A stretch of 64,000 bases of DNA, taken from NCBI RefSeq assembly GCF_014489415.1, contig NZ_CP060822.1, positions 1,498,311 to 1,562,310 on the forward strand, given 5' to 3'. Below are positions 13,461 to 21,044 of this stretch, in pieces; positions within the stretch are counted from its first letter, which is position 1, and every line of letters starts with the position of its first letter. Origin of the DNA: Cylindrospermopsis curvispora GIHE-G1 (GTDB lineage: Bacteria; Cyanobacteriota; Cyanobacteriia; Cyanobacteriales; Nostocaceae). The notes below the pieces were generated by a model. That model ran no database searches, was not told the origin of the DNA, and was given only the letters and a program-made list of their open reading frames with translations. The position numbers and the translations under genes are program-made.

Positions 13461-14544
13461 GGGAATCATCATCAGTAAGAATTACTAAGTCAACTTCATC
13501 ATGACCATGGTGTTCCCAGCAATCTAATACGTCCTTAACCAATACTTCCTGAATCCAAATTTTTGCCACCACAGTCAGGGGTAATGCTAGAAATAAACCT
13601 AGAAATCCAAAAAAGGTGAGAAAAAACAACTGGGAGATTAGGGTAACAGCTGGTAATAGAGAAACCTGGTGTGCCATCACCATAGGAGTAATAAAATTGC
13701 TTTCAAGCTGTTGGATAAAAAAGTAAAGAATTAGGACAAAAATTGGTTTCCAAGGAGAATCTAAAAGAGCGATCGCCATAGCTGGAACCACACTCATAGT
13801 GGGGCCCAAATTAGGAATTAAATTCATCAATCCTGCCAAAACACCTAAAGCTAAAGCTGCTTTGACACCTAAAATTGACAGACCAATTAGGCTCATCAAT
13901 CCCACCACACAAACAGCGATAAAAGCTCCTGTCAGCCATCTTTCTAGCGAATCCTCACACTGATTCAAGATTCCCTCTACTCGTCGTCGATAAAAGGAGG
14001 GAAAGAGTCTAACAAATAACTTTTGATAAGCTGCAGGATTAGTTAGGAACATTACCGTTAAAACTAAAACCAATAAAATATTGAGAACAAGCACTAAAGA
14101 ACCAGAAACAAAAGCAAAAGAATTGCCTAAAACTCGATTAATTAAGGGTTGAGCTTCCGCGATCAAACGATTAAGATCGGGAATGACAGGTTCCAACTCC
14201 TGGGGGATATGACTTCTTTGTTCATCTATCCAGGTATTAACCCGTTCAAAACCTTGGGGTACTCGTAAAGTCAGTTCTTGGAATTGGTGAACAAAGGGTG
14301 GCACAATCACCCAAAAAAAAGCAACTATACCCACCAAAAAAACCATCACAGATAAAAAGACAGCCATTGGACGTTTAATTCCCAGATTTTGACAGGTTCT
14401 GGCCAATCTATTTAAGGTCGTAGCTAAAACCACAGCAGCAAATATCAATAGTAATACTTCACGTAGTTGCCATAATATGTACAGAGATACAACTAAAGCA
14501 ATCAAACCAATCCATTGACCAAGTTTCACGGATACACTCCCCAA
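13450..14544 (-). CDS. AI-2E family transporter (permease)
   Basis: A 364-residue inner-membrane protein with about eight hydrophobic segments in the AI-2E/PerM arrangement. Two lie near the N-terminus, then comes a long amphipathic stretch (about 80-135, QELTLRVPQGFERVNTWIDEQ), and a block of C-terminal helices holds the signature GLMNLIPNLGPTMSVVPAMAIALL. Substrates are mostly unproven; some members export autoinducer-2 or ions. The tail is acidic (EVDLVILTDDDSQGE). A small membrane protein gene lies just upstream on the same strand. Confidence 0.88.
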   Translation of the reverse strand: MGSVSVKLGQWIGLIALVVSLYILWQLREVLLLIFAAVVLATTLNRLARTCQNLGIKRPMAVFLSVMVFLVGIVAFFWVIVPPFVHQFQELTLRVPQGFERVNTWIDEQRSHIPQELEPVIPDLNRLIAEAQPLINRVLGNSFAFVSGSLVLVLNILLVLVLTVMFLTNPAAYQKLFVRLFPSFYRRRVEGILNQCEDSLERWLTGAFIAVCVVGLMSLIGLSILGVKAALALGVLAGLMNLIPNLGPTMSVVPAMAIALLDSPWKPIFVLILYFFIQQLESNFITPMVMAHQVSLLPAVTLISQLFFLTFFGFLGLFLALPLTVVAKIWIQEVLVKDVLDCWEHHGHDEVDLVILTDDDSQGE

Positions 14545-14562
14545 ATTTGTTGAACTGTAGCT

Positions 14563-14754
14563 TTAACTTTGTCTTTTTGAGACCATGGGTAAAACAAGAA
14601 AAGATATCATGAATATAGTCGGAAGGAATACCATCATGAGCGCATTTACTGCTGTAGGTGGGAACAAAAATATAGGACCTACATATTTAATCAAACCTGA
14701 AATAAAAGTTGAAAGCAGAAGTAGCTTGACCAGAAAAAAGAGTTGATTATTCAT
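14563..14754 (-). CDS. Small hydrophobic protein, unknown function
   Basis: A 63-residue frame with two hydrophobic helices (about 5-28 and 35-58) and a short basic tail (SKRQS). It is 18 bases upstream of the AI-2E-family gene on the same strand, so the two may be co-transcribed. I recognise no family. The regular membrane-protein composition and tight spacing favour a real gene over a chance frame. Confidence 0.5.
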   Translation of the reverse strand: MNNQLFFLVKLLLLSTFISGLIKYVGPIFLFPPTAVNALMMVFLPTIFMISFLVLPMVSKRQS

Positions 14755-14907
14755 AGAAGTGCGGTGACACCCATTTTGGGGTTGGGTAGATACGAATTTA
14801 GAGTTCAGTGTGTAGTCTCTATAATGGAAGAGAAACTGATTATTCGCAGAGTGTGGGTTTTACGGGAACTAAGTGCAGGAACTAAAAAGGAGGGAAACAA
14901 TTAAGAT

Positions 14908-15576
14908 ATGATCTATCTACCAGTTTCAATACTGTTATTTCTGGTGTTGCTGTTACTTTTACCCTTTATTTGGTTTGCTCTAGCAGTAGACATAGTAGAA
15001 ATTGCCGTAGCCAAGTTAGGTTTTTCTCCTCAAATTGCCTTCTTCCTCTTTTTGCTAGTAATAATTACTAGCACAATCAATATTCCCTTATACCGACTGG
15101 AAAACACCATAGAAGTAGTAGACGAATTTGCCACCCTGTGGCTAAGGGAATTTTGGGGAATCCCGTTAAGAAGACTAGACCGGTCTACAGTTGTAGCACT
15201 AAACGTAGGGGGTGGTTTAATACCCGTACTTTTAGCGTTATACCAAATTTCCCGAGGAAACCTGTTGGCAATTACCCTGGTAACCACCATTGTATCAGTG
15301 GTTGGTTATTTTGCAGCTCGGATAGTTCCCGGAATTGGAATTCAAATGAATCCGTTATTAGCTCCTCTAACTGCGGTTATATCAGCCATGATAATAGCCC
15401 CCCATGCAGGGGCTCCCGTAGCATTTGCGGGAGGTATTCTAGGCACTGTTATTGGTGCTGACCTATTACATCTTAAAGATATTCAATCCATGAGTGAGGG
15501 CGTTTTAAGTATTGGTGGTGCGGGAGTATTTGACGGTATTGCTTTGTGTGGACTATTTGCTTTATTATTAAGTTAA
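14908..15576 (+). CDS. DUF1614-family membrane protein
   Basis: A 222-residue integral membrane protein with about seven hydrophobic segments. Features reminiscent of the DUF1614 family are the conserved loop ITSTINIPLYRLE, VALNVGGGLIPVLLALY in the middle, and a glycine-rich ending (GGILGTVIGADLLHL, SIGGAGVFDGIALCGL). Function is unknown. GGAGG lies at 14890-14894, somewhat far from the ATG. It stands alone between the small hydrophobic gene and ftsH. Confidence 0.82.
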   Translation: MIYLPVSILLFLVLLLLLPFIWFALAVDIVEIAVAKLGFSPQIAFFLFLLVIITSTINIPLYRLENTIEVVDEFATLWLREFWGIPLRRLDRSTVVALNVGGGLIPVLLALYQISRGNLLAITLVTTIVSVVGYFAARIVPGIGIQMNPLLAPLTAVISAMIIAPHAGAPVAFAGGILGTVIGADLLHLKDIQSMSEGVLSIGGAGVFDGIALCGLFALLLS

Positions 15577-15621
15577 TTAAGTTCATGACTAGGTTAATCA
15601 ACCAATTAGCAATTACTCAAC

Positions 15622-15670
15622 TAAGAGGGTGGGTGGAATTAAATATAAGATAATTGTGCCTACCTACTTA
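15622..15670 (-). repeat. Inverted-repeat element, copy B (49 bp, minimal form)
   Basis: The shortest copy. The right end TAAGAGGGTGGGTGGAATT and its ATATAAGAT arm are fused directly to AATTGTGCCTACCTACTTA, with no interior. It shows that the two ends define the element and the interior is optional. It lies 45 bases after the DUF1614 stop and 58 bases before ftsH. Confidence 0.8.
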
Positions 15671-15728
15671 TCAAGTTGTTAAGTCAACCATAAAGTAATC
15701 AATTATCAAACTTTTGAGGTAAATTATC

Positions 15729-17666
15729 ATGCCTGTAGAAACTAACAATAAGAACCAGATGCAAAAGCCAAAACTGCGACAGTTTGGCGGAAGTTTCTTA
15801 ATCTTAATGACCATTTTATTACTGTTGAATTTAATAGTTCCCAGCATTTTGGGACCTAGGTTACAACAAGTACCTTACAGTGATTTTATTAATCAGGTAA
15901 AAGCTGGTAAAGTAGATAAAGCAATTGTGGGAGGAGACCGGATTGAATATGCGATTAAAACCCAAACTCCCGAAGGAAAAATTGTGGAGCAGGTTTTTAG
16001 AACCACACCAGTGGCCATAGACTTAGACCTACCGAAAATTCTGCGAGAAAATAACGTGGAATTTGCCGCCCCACCCCCCAATGAAAATGCCTGGATTGGT
16101 ACAGTTTTAGGTTGGGTTGCACCTCCCTTAATCTTCTTTGGTATTTGGGCTTTTCTCATGAGTCGTCAGGGAGGGGGACCTGCTGCATTAACTGTGGGAA
16201 AAAGTAAAGCTCGAATTTATTCAGAAGGTAGCACCGGTGTGAAATTTCCCGATGTTGCAGGTGTTGATGAAGCCAAAGCGGAATTGGAGGAAATAGTTGA
16301 CTTTTTAAAAAATGCTAGTAAGTACACAAACTTAGGAGCAAAAATTCCCAAAGGTGTATTATTAGTGGGACCACCGGGAACAGGTAAGACCTTATTAGCA
16401 AAAGCCATTGCAGGTGAATCAGGAGTACCATTTTTTAGTATTTCTGGGTCAGAATTTATTGAATTATTTGTAGGTGTAGGTGCTGCTAGGGTAAGAGATT
16501 TATTTGAACAAGCCAAAAAACAAGCTCCCTGTATAGTCTTTATTGATGAATTAGATGCTCTAGGCAAATCTCGGGGTGGAGCTAGTGGTTTTGTAGGTGG
16601 TAATGATGAAAGGGAACAAACCCTAAACCAATTATTGACAGAAATGGATGGTTTTGACGCTAATACAGGCGTGATAATTATTGCTGCTACTAACCGTCCT
16701 GAAGTTTTAGATCCTGCATTACGTCGTCCCGGGAGGTTTGACCGTCAAATTGTGGTAGACAGACCAGATAAAATAGGTCGAGAGGCAATTCTCAAGGTTC
16801 ATGCTAGAAGTGTGAAATTAGCAGAAGATGTGAACTTAGAAATTATTGCGACTCGCACCCCAGGTTTTGCTGGTGCAGATTTAGCGAACCTAGTTAATGA
16901 AGCTGCATTATTAGCAGCGAGAAATAATCGTCAAGCTGTTCTAATGGTAGATTTTAACGAGGCTATTGAAAGATTAATTGCTGGGTTAGAAAAACGCTCC
17001 CGTGTGTTAAATGAATTGGAGAAGAAAACGGTTGCTTACCATGAAGTTGGTCATGCTATTATTGGGGCCTTAATGCCAGGAGCAGGTAAGGTAGAGAAGA
17101 TTTCCGTTGTTCCCCGGGGTGTGGGAGCATTGGGTTACACAATTCAAATGCCAGAGGAAGATAGATTTCTTATGGTAGAAGATGAAATTCGTGGACGGAT
17201 TGCTACTTTATTGGGTGGACGTTCATCGGAGGAAATTGTGTTTGGGAAGGTTTCTACTGGTGCATCTGATGATATTCAAAAAGCCACAGATTTGGCGGAA
17301 AGATATGTGACTTTGTATGGTATGAGTGATAAGCTTGGACCAGTAGCTTTTGAGAAAAGTCAACAGCAGTTTTTAGAAGGTTATAGTAATCCCCGTCGTG
17401 CTATTAGTCCCCATGTTGCTGAAGAAATTGATCGGGAAGTGAAGGAGATAGTGGATAATGCTCATCATATTGCATTGAGTATTTTGCAATGTAATAGGGA
17501 TTTATTGGAGGAAATTGCTCAGGAATTATTACAAAGGGAAATTTTGGAAGGTGGTTATTTACGAGAAAAATTAACCCGATCTAACCGACCAGATGAAATG
17601 GATGAGTGGTTAAGAACTGGTAAGTTAAATGGTGATCAGCCATTACTACAAACTGTTTTGGGTTAG
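15729..17666 (+). CDS. ftsH: ATP-dependent zinc metalloprotease FtsH
   Basis: Membrane-anchored AAA+ protease; in cyanobacteria FtsH complexes degrade damaged D1 and other thylakoid or plasma membrane proteins. The 645 residues hold two N-terminal membrane segments (about 20-40 and 120-140) flanking a periplasmic or lumenal domain, Walker A GPPGTGKT (214-221), Walker B IVFIDELDALG, the second region of homology with ATNRPEVLDPALRRPGRFDRQ split across it, and the zinc site HEVGH (438-442). The usual linker-to-peptidase order is intact. Cyanobacteria have several FtsH paralogues, and I cannot say which one this is. Confidence 0.97.
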   Translation: MPVETNNKNQMQKPKLRQFGGSFLILMTILLLLNLIVPSILGPRLQQVPYSDFINQVKAGKVDKAIVGGDRIEYAIKTQTPEGKIVEQVFRTTPVAIDLDLPKILRENNVEFAAPPPNENAWIGTVLGWVAPPLIFFGIWAFLMSRQGGGPAALTVGKSKARIYSEGSTGVKFPDVAGVDEAKAELEEIVDFLKNASKYTNLGAKIPKGVLLVGPPGTGKTLLAKAIAGESGVPFFSISGSEFIELFVGVGAARVRDLFEQAKKQAPCIVFIDELDALGKSRGGASGFVGGNDEREQTLNQLLTEMDGFDANTGVIIIAATNRPEVLDPALRRPGRFDRQIVVDRPDKIGREAILKVHARSVKLAEDVNLEIIATRTPGFAGADLANLVNEAALLAARNNRQAVLMVDFNEAIERLIAGLEKRSRVLNELEKKTVAYHEVGHAIIGALMPGAGKVEKISVVPRGVGALGYTIQMPEEDRFLMVEDEIRGRIATLLGGRSSEEIVFGKVSTGASDDIQKATDLAERYVTLYGMSDKLGPVAFEKSQQQFLEGYSNPRRAISPHVAEEIDREVKEIVDNAHHIALSILQCNRDLLEEIAQELLQREILEGGYLREKLTRSNRPDEMDEWLRTGKLNGDQPLLQTVLG

Positions 17667-17699
17667 ATTAGCTCGGACCTAAATTCTCACCAGGTACAG

Positions 17700-17756
17700 T
17701 GTAGGTTGGGTTGAAGTATGAAACCCATCCTACAAATAATTGTGCCTCCCTACTTA
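17700..17756 (-). repeat. Inverted-repeat element, copy C (truncated, 57 bp)
   Basis: Interior GTAGGTTGGGTTGAAG, TATGAAACCCATCCTAC and the end AATTGTGCCTCCCTACTTA are present; the TAAGTGGGTGGG end is missing. It follows the ftsH stop by 33 bases and is next to a HIP1 octamer at 17772. Confidence 0.7.
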
Positions 17757-17790
17757 TGGTAGAATTAAAATGCGATCGCACAACTTTTTT

Positions 17791-19059
17791 TTACGTACTA
17801 TGTAGATTATTATGTTTAATTAAATCTTCCACAATTGCTTGAATTACTGGCACTGTTACAGCATTACCAAATTGCTTGTATGCTGCATTATCATCTTGAT
17901 GAACAATATAAGAATCTGGAAAACCTTGTAATCTTGCACATTCACGAGGGGTTATTCTTCGAGGCTTTCCATTTTGGACTATACCCAATTTATTGGCATC
18001 TGATGATGTCAGAGTTATGGAAATACTCTCAGGATCGAGAAACTTAAAAACTTCAAAAGACATATTTCCACACACAGGATTGTATCTTCCATTGATTTCT
18101 TTAAGATATTTTTTCTGAATGAGTGAATAAATAATATTTTCCATATCTTCATGATCAAAAAACGTTTTAATTTGTTCTATAGTTAAACTTTTACCATCTT
18201 GGTGGTTACCAAATTCTTTATGCCTTCTATGAGATATTAAAGCATTCATAAAGTCCCGTTCATTTTTTGAACACTTACCCTTTATACCTAAATCCCAAGA
18301 ATGGATAGAATTGCCACCACGAAAATCAATTAAACGCACACCATGAAGTTTCTCAAATTTACCATCAACAGCATCGAAAATCTGTTGCTGAAATCTTTTA
18401 GACAGATAATAATTTTCAGACACTTTTTGTTCCAGAATATTTTTAACCTTAACTACTGAATAAGAATCAGGAAAGAGACTGAGTTGATAGAATTGTTCCT
18501 TAAAACTATGGGAATCAGTCGCACCTTTATCTGAATTAATAGTAAGTCTGGGGTTTTTCCCAAGTAGTCCTAATATATATATACGAACACGATTTTGAGG
18601 TACACCAAAGTTACTACTGTTGAGTAGAAGGTAATGAATACCATAGCCAAGTTTTTCTAGTGAATTAATAATTGTGTTAAATGTCCTACCATGATCGTGT
18701 GTTGTTAAACCTCGAACATTTTCCAATAGAAAAGCTTCTGGTTGGTAACTTGTGAGAAGTCTTTCAATTTCAAAAAATAGCGTTCCTCTTGTATCTCCAA
18801 AACCCTGTTGTTTACCAGCATAAGAGAAAGGTTGACAGGGAAAACCAGCAAGCATAAAATCAAATTCAGGCATAATGTCAATTTCTCGGATGTCTCCTCT
18901 AGGTTGATCATCAAAGTTTATTTTATAAGTTTCAACAGCTTTCTTATCAATTTCAGAGCTAAGTACACATTCATATTCGACTCCTAAAACATCACACGCT
19001 TGCTGAAAACCAAGTCTCATCCCACCAATACCTGCAAAAAGATCAATAAAACGAATCAT
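17791..19059 (-). CDS. DNA (cytosine-5-)-methyltransferase, type II
   Basis: Adds a methyl group to C5 of cytosine in a specific site, protecting host DNA from the partner nuclease. All main C5-MTase motifs are seen in order: I DLFAGIGGMRLGF, IV GFPCQPFSYAG with the catalytic Cys about 75, VI LLENVRG, VIII QNRVRIYI, then a long target recognition region (about 170-365), IX RRITPRECARLQGFPDSY and X YKQFGNAVTVPV. The ATG at 19059 shares one base with the stop of the upstream gene (TGATG). A GTG one codon earlier (19062) is also possible. The target sequence cannot be read off. It forms a restriction-modification pair with the gene at 19059-20078. Confidence 0.95.
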   Translation of the reverse strand: MIRFIDLFAGIGGMRLGFQQACDVLGVEYECVLSSEIDKKAVETYKINFDDQPRGDIREIDIMPEFDFMLAGFPCQPFSYAGKQQGFGDTRGTLFFEIERLLTSYQPEAFLLENVRGLTTHDHGRTFNTIINSLEKLGYGIHYLLLNSSNFGVPQNRVRIYILGLLGKNPRLTINSDKGATDSHSFKEQFYQLSLFPDSYSVVKVKNILEQKVSENYYLSKRFQQQIFDAVDGKFEKLHGVRLIDFRGGNSIHSWDLGIKGKCSKNERDFMNALISHRRHKEFGNHQDGKSLTIEQIKTFFDHEDMENIIYSLIQKKYLKEINGRYNPVCGNMSFEVFKFLDPESISITLTSSDANKLGIVQNGKPRRITPRECARLQGFPDSYIVHQDDNAAYKQFGNAVTVPVIQAIVEDLIKHNNLHST

Positions 19060-20078
19060 CACAAGTTCTCACGTAAAAAGTCAACTAAAATATTAAACTC
19101 ACTATCAGAAAATGCAACCGTACAATCACTATGCTGACAAATTTTAGAGATAGCGGCAAAACGTTCAAAATTCCCAGCTCCATCAATCACATAGGCTGTT
19201 TTGTAGCTAGCTTTTGTCATAAGAGCTTGTCTTTCAGACGCTTGTGCTGCTTTTCTTTCTATGGTACTATTGGTTGTGACTTGAAAACTAATTTCAATTC
19301 CCACCTTTTTGTCTGCTTTTGTGACAACTATATCAAAAGATATTTCAGTGCCCTGTAAAGGAATTCGCTCATTACTACTAATATAAAATTCAGTTCCCAA
19401 TTTTTCTTTTAAGTACTTGAGAATATAACTTTGTGCTAATTGTCCTAGAGAGTTGGCGTTGGCACCTCCTGTTATGCGACTAACAAGTATATATTTTTGT
19501 TTTATGTGATGCTCTAATGCAACTTTATCACCAAGTATAGAGCCAAGAGTACAGAGATCTAATGCAGCACAATGTGAAACATCAGATGTACTTGCATAAA
19601 GTAAAATCATAGTTATGTCACGTTTTAATCCATCGAATGGTTCCTCAAATTGTAGTCCCTTGCCATCAATATTAAGCTTTTTATTATCTAATTTGCTTTG
19701 GATGGGCATTGACTCAAAGACATATTGGTGATTTTTTCCTTTCCAGACATAATCCATTACTAGTTTATTTGTTTTATCTCTTTTAGTAAAAATAGTTGTA
19801 AAACTTTCTCCTAGCCTTTTCATAAGTTCACCTCCATAGTCTGAAATAACAACCAAGTGCTTGAGGAATAGGTTTGCAGGAAAGTTTGCTGCTTCCGCAA
19901 GCTCAAAGACTTGAGTGGGATTATTTTTGCTCAATTGTAAAATTGAAATAAAATCGTCTTGTGTTTCCAGTAATCTGGGAATAATACTTGTTGTCGCATT
20001 TTTATCCCTTAAATTTTGAGGCCACCACATTGTGGCATGAGATTTTAAAGAATTGATATCTCTGGCGTAATTTTGCAT
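19059..20078 (-). CDS. Probable type II restriction endonuclease
   Basis: A 339-residue protein encoded directly upstream of, and overlapping, the cytosine methyltransferase. That arrangement makes it the likely cognate restriction enzyme. A plausible nuclease core lies near the C-terminus: ISFDIVVTKADKKVGIEISFQV, with Asp about 249 and Glu about 262, similar to the spacing in PD-(D/E)xK enzymes, although the following Lys is not obvious. The preceding part (about 1-200) is probably DNA recognition. I do not recognise a specific named enzyme or recognition site. Function is inferred mainly from context. Confidence 0.7.
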   Translation of the reverse strand: MQNYARDINSLKSHATMWWPQNLRDKNATTSIIPRLLETQDDFISILQLSKNNPTQVFELAEAANFPANLFLKHLVVISDYGGELMKRLGESFTTIFTKRDKTNKLVMDYVWKGKNHQYVFESMPIQSKLDNKKLNIDGKGLQFEEPFDGLKRDITMILLYASTSDVSHCAALDLCTLGSILGDKVALEHHIKQKYILVSRITGGANANSLGQLAQSYILKYLKEKLGTEFYISSNERIPLQGTEISFDIVVTKADKKVGIEISFQVTTNSTIERKAAQASERQALMTKASYKTAYVIDGAGNFERFAAISKICQHSDCTVAFSDSEFNILVDFLRENL

Positions 20079-20209
20079 ATGGTGTATATAGTATTTTGTA
20101 GGAAGTTTTATACTCTATTCCAGAAATGTTGAATGTTAAGAAAGAGTTGATAGAAACGGGCCAAAATATGGTAAATTCTGGGCGAAGGATCAAAATAAAT
20201 TAATCGATA

Positions 20210-20434
20210 ATGATTATAAGTTCATTTCCCAAGATTGTCAAGGACATCCTCAGACCGTTGCCAAAAATTGGCATACAAATTTATGCCAGTCTCATCGCTT
20301 ATGTAATTTTACAACTTGTATCTGTTCCTAAGGAATGGGGTGAAAAAATGTTAGATAAGTTTCGCTATCTTCAAGTTTATATGTGTCAACAAATTAGTTA
20401 TGTTCATTGGATGGAAGATATTATGAAATGTTGA
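20210..20434 (+). pseudogene. Transposase remnant (C-terminal piece)
   Basis: A 74-codon frame whose middle, PKIGIQIYASLIAYVILQL, resembles the C-terminal end of DDE transposases in cyanobacterial insertion sequences, followed by a tail (DKFRYLQVYMCQQISYVHW). No N-terminal or catalytic part and no clear terminal inverted repeats are present, so this is the scar of an insertion sequence. It lies in the 482-base gap between the divergent restriction pair and the HEPN-like/NTPase unit. The rest of that gap holds nothing recognisable apart from AT-rich promoter-like DNA. Confidence 0.5.
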
Positions 20435-20560
20435 CATTTTCACCTTTGACCTTTGATAGGAGTACTATATCTAACTATGTAAAGTTTTGTAACGACATTT
20501 AACATTTATGGATCCTACCATGGTAGAATCAACACTGGAATTTTAACCAACTAATTCTCA

Positions 20561-21028
20561 ATGGCAATAATTTTCACGCAGCGTGAGATGCAGAAGGCTT
20601 GGCGTGATCACTTTTTCGCTTATCAAAAGGCCACTTTCATACACAAAAATAATGCTCACCGGTTAAATTTGTTTTATGCCGTTGAATGTGGACTTAAAGC
20701 AGTCCTAATGAAAAGGCAAGGAAAAAATCGTACTGATCTCTGTCAAGATATCACAGAATGCCAGCATGACATTAATAAGTTATTAGACAAAGTGTGGTCT
20801 GGTGAACTATTAAAGTTACCAAAAATATCAATTAGCGAAATAGTAGATACCAAGGGGAATCCTATTGACCGAAAAATAAATAGTGGACAAATCAACCAAG
20901 TGTGGCGATATGGTGCAGAAGTAATTAGAATAGTAGAAGCTAATAGAATTCAAGTTGCCACAGATAAAGATATTGAAGATAGGTTGTTGAAAATATCAAA
21001 ATGGATTCAAAATGAATTGAAAGATTAA
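20561..21028 (+). CDS. Small HEPN-like protein, partner of the downstream NTPase
   Basis: 155 residues, mostly alpha-helical, no membrane segment. The N-terminal block NAHRLNLFYAVECGLKAVLMKR followed by HDINKLL recalls HEPN-fold proteins, many of which are ribonucleases of defence or toxin systems. The canonical catalytic Rx4-6H motif is not clearly present: the nearest spacing is Arg in KNRTDL to the His of ECQHDI, about 12 residues. It may thus be a non-catalytic or diverged HEPN. The second half has WRYGAEVIRIVEANRIQV and a short C-terminal helix. It ends 16 bases before the 921-residue NTPase gene, so they almost certainly form an operon. The HEPN call is tentative. Confidence 0.55.
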   Translation: MAIIFTQREMQKAWRDHFFAYQKATFIHKNNAHRLNLFYAVECGLKAVLMKRQGKNRTDLCQDITECQHDINKLLDKVWSGELLKLPKISISEIVDTKGNPIDRKINSGQINQVWRYGAEVIRIVEANRIQVATDKDIEDRLLKISKWIQNELKD

Positions 21029-21044
21029 AAAGATTAGCAAAACT

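Noticed and set aside
20002-20193. 63-codon minus-strand frame upstream of the restriction gene
   Set aside because: It overlaps the endonuclease start in another frame, has no ribosome binding site and no recognisable features.
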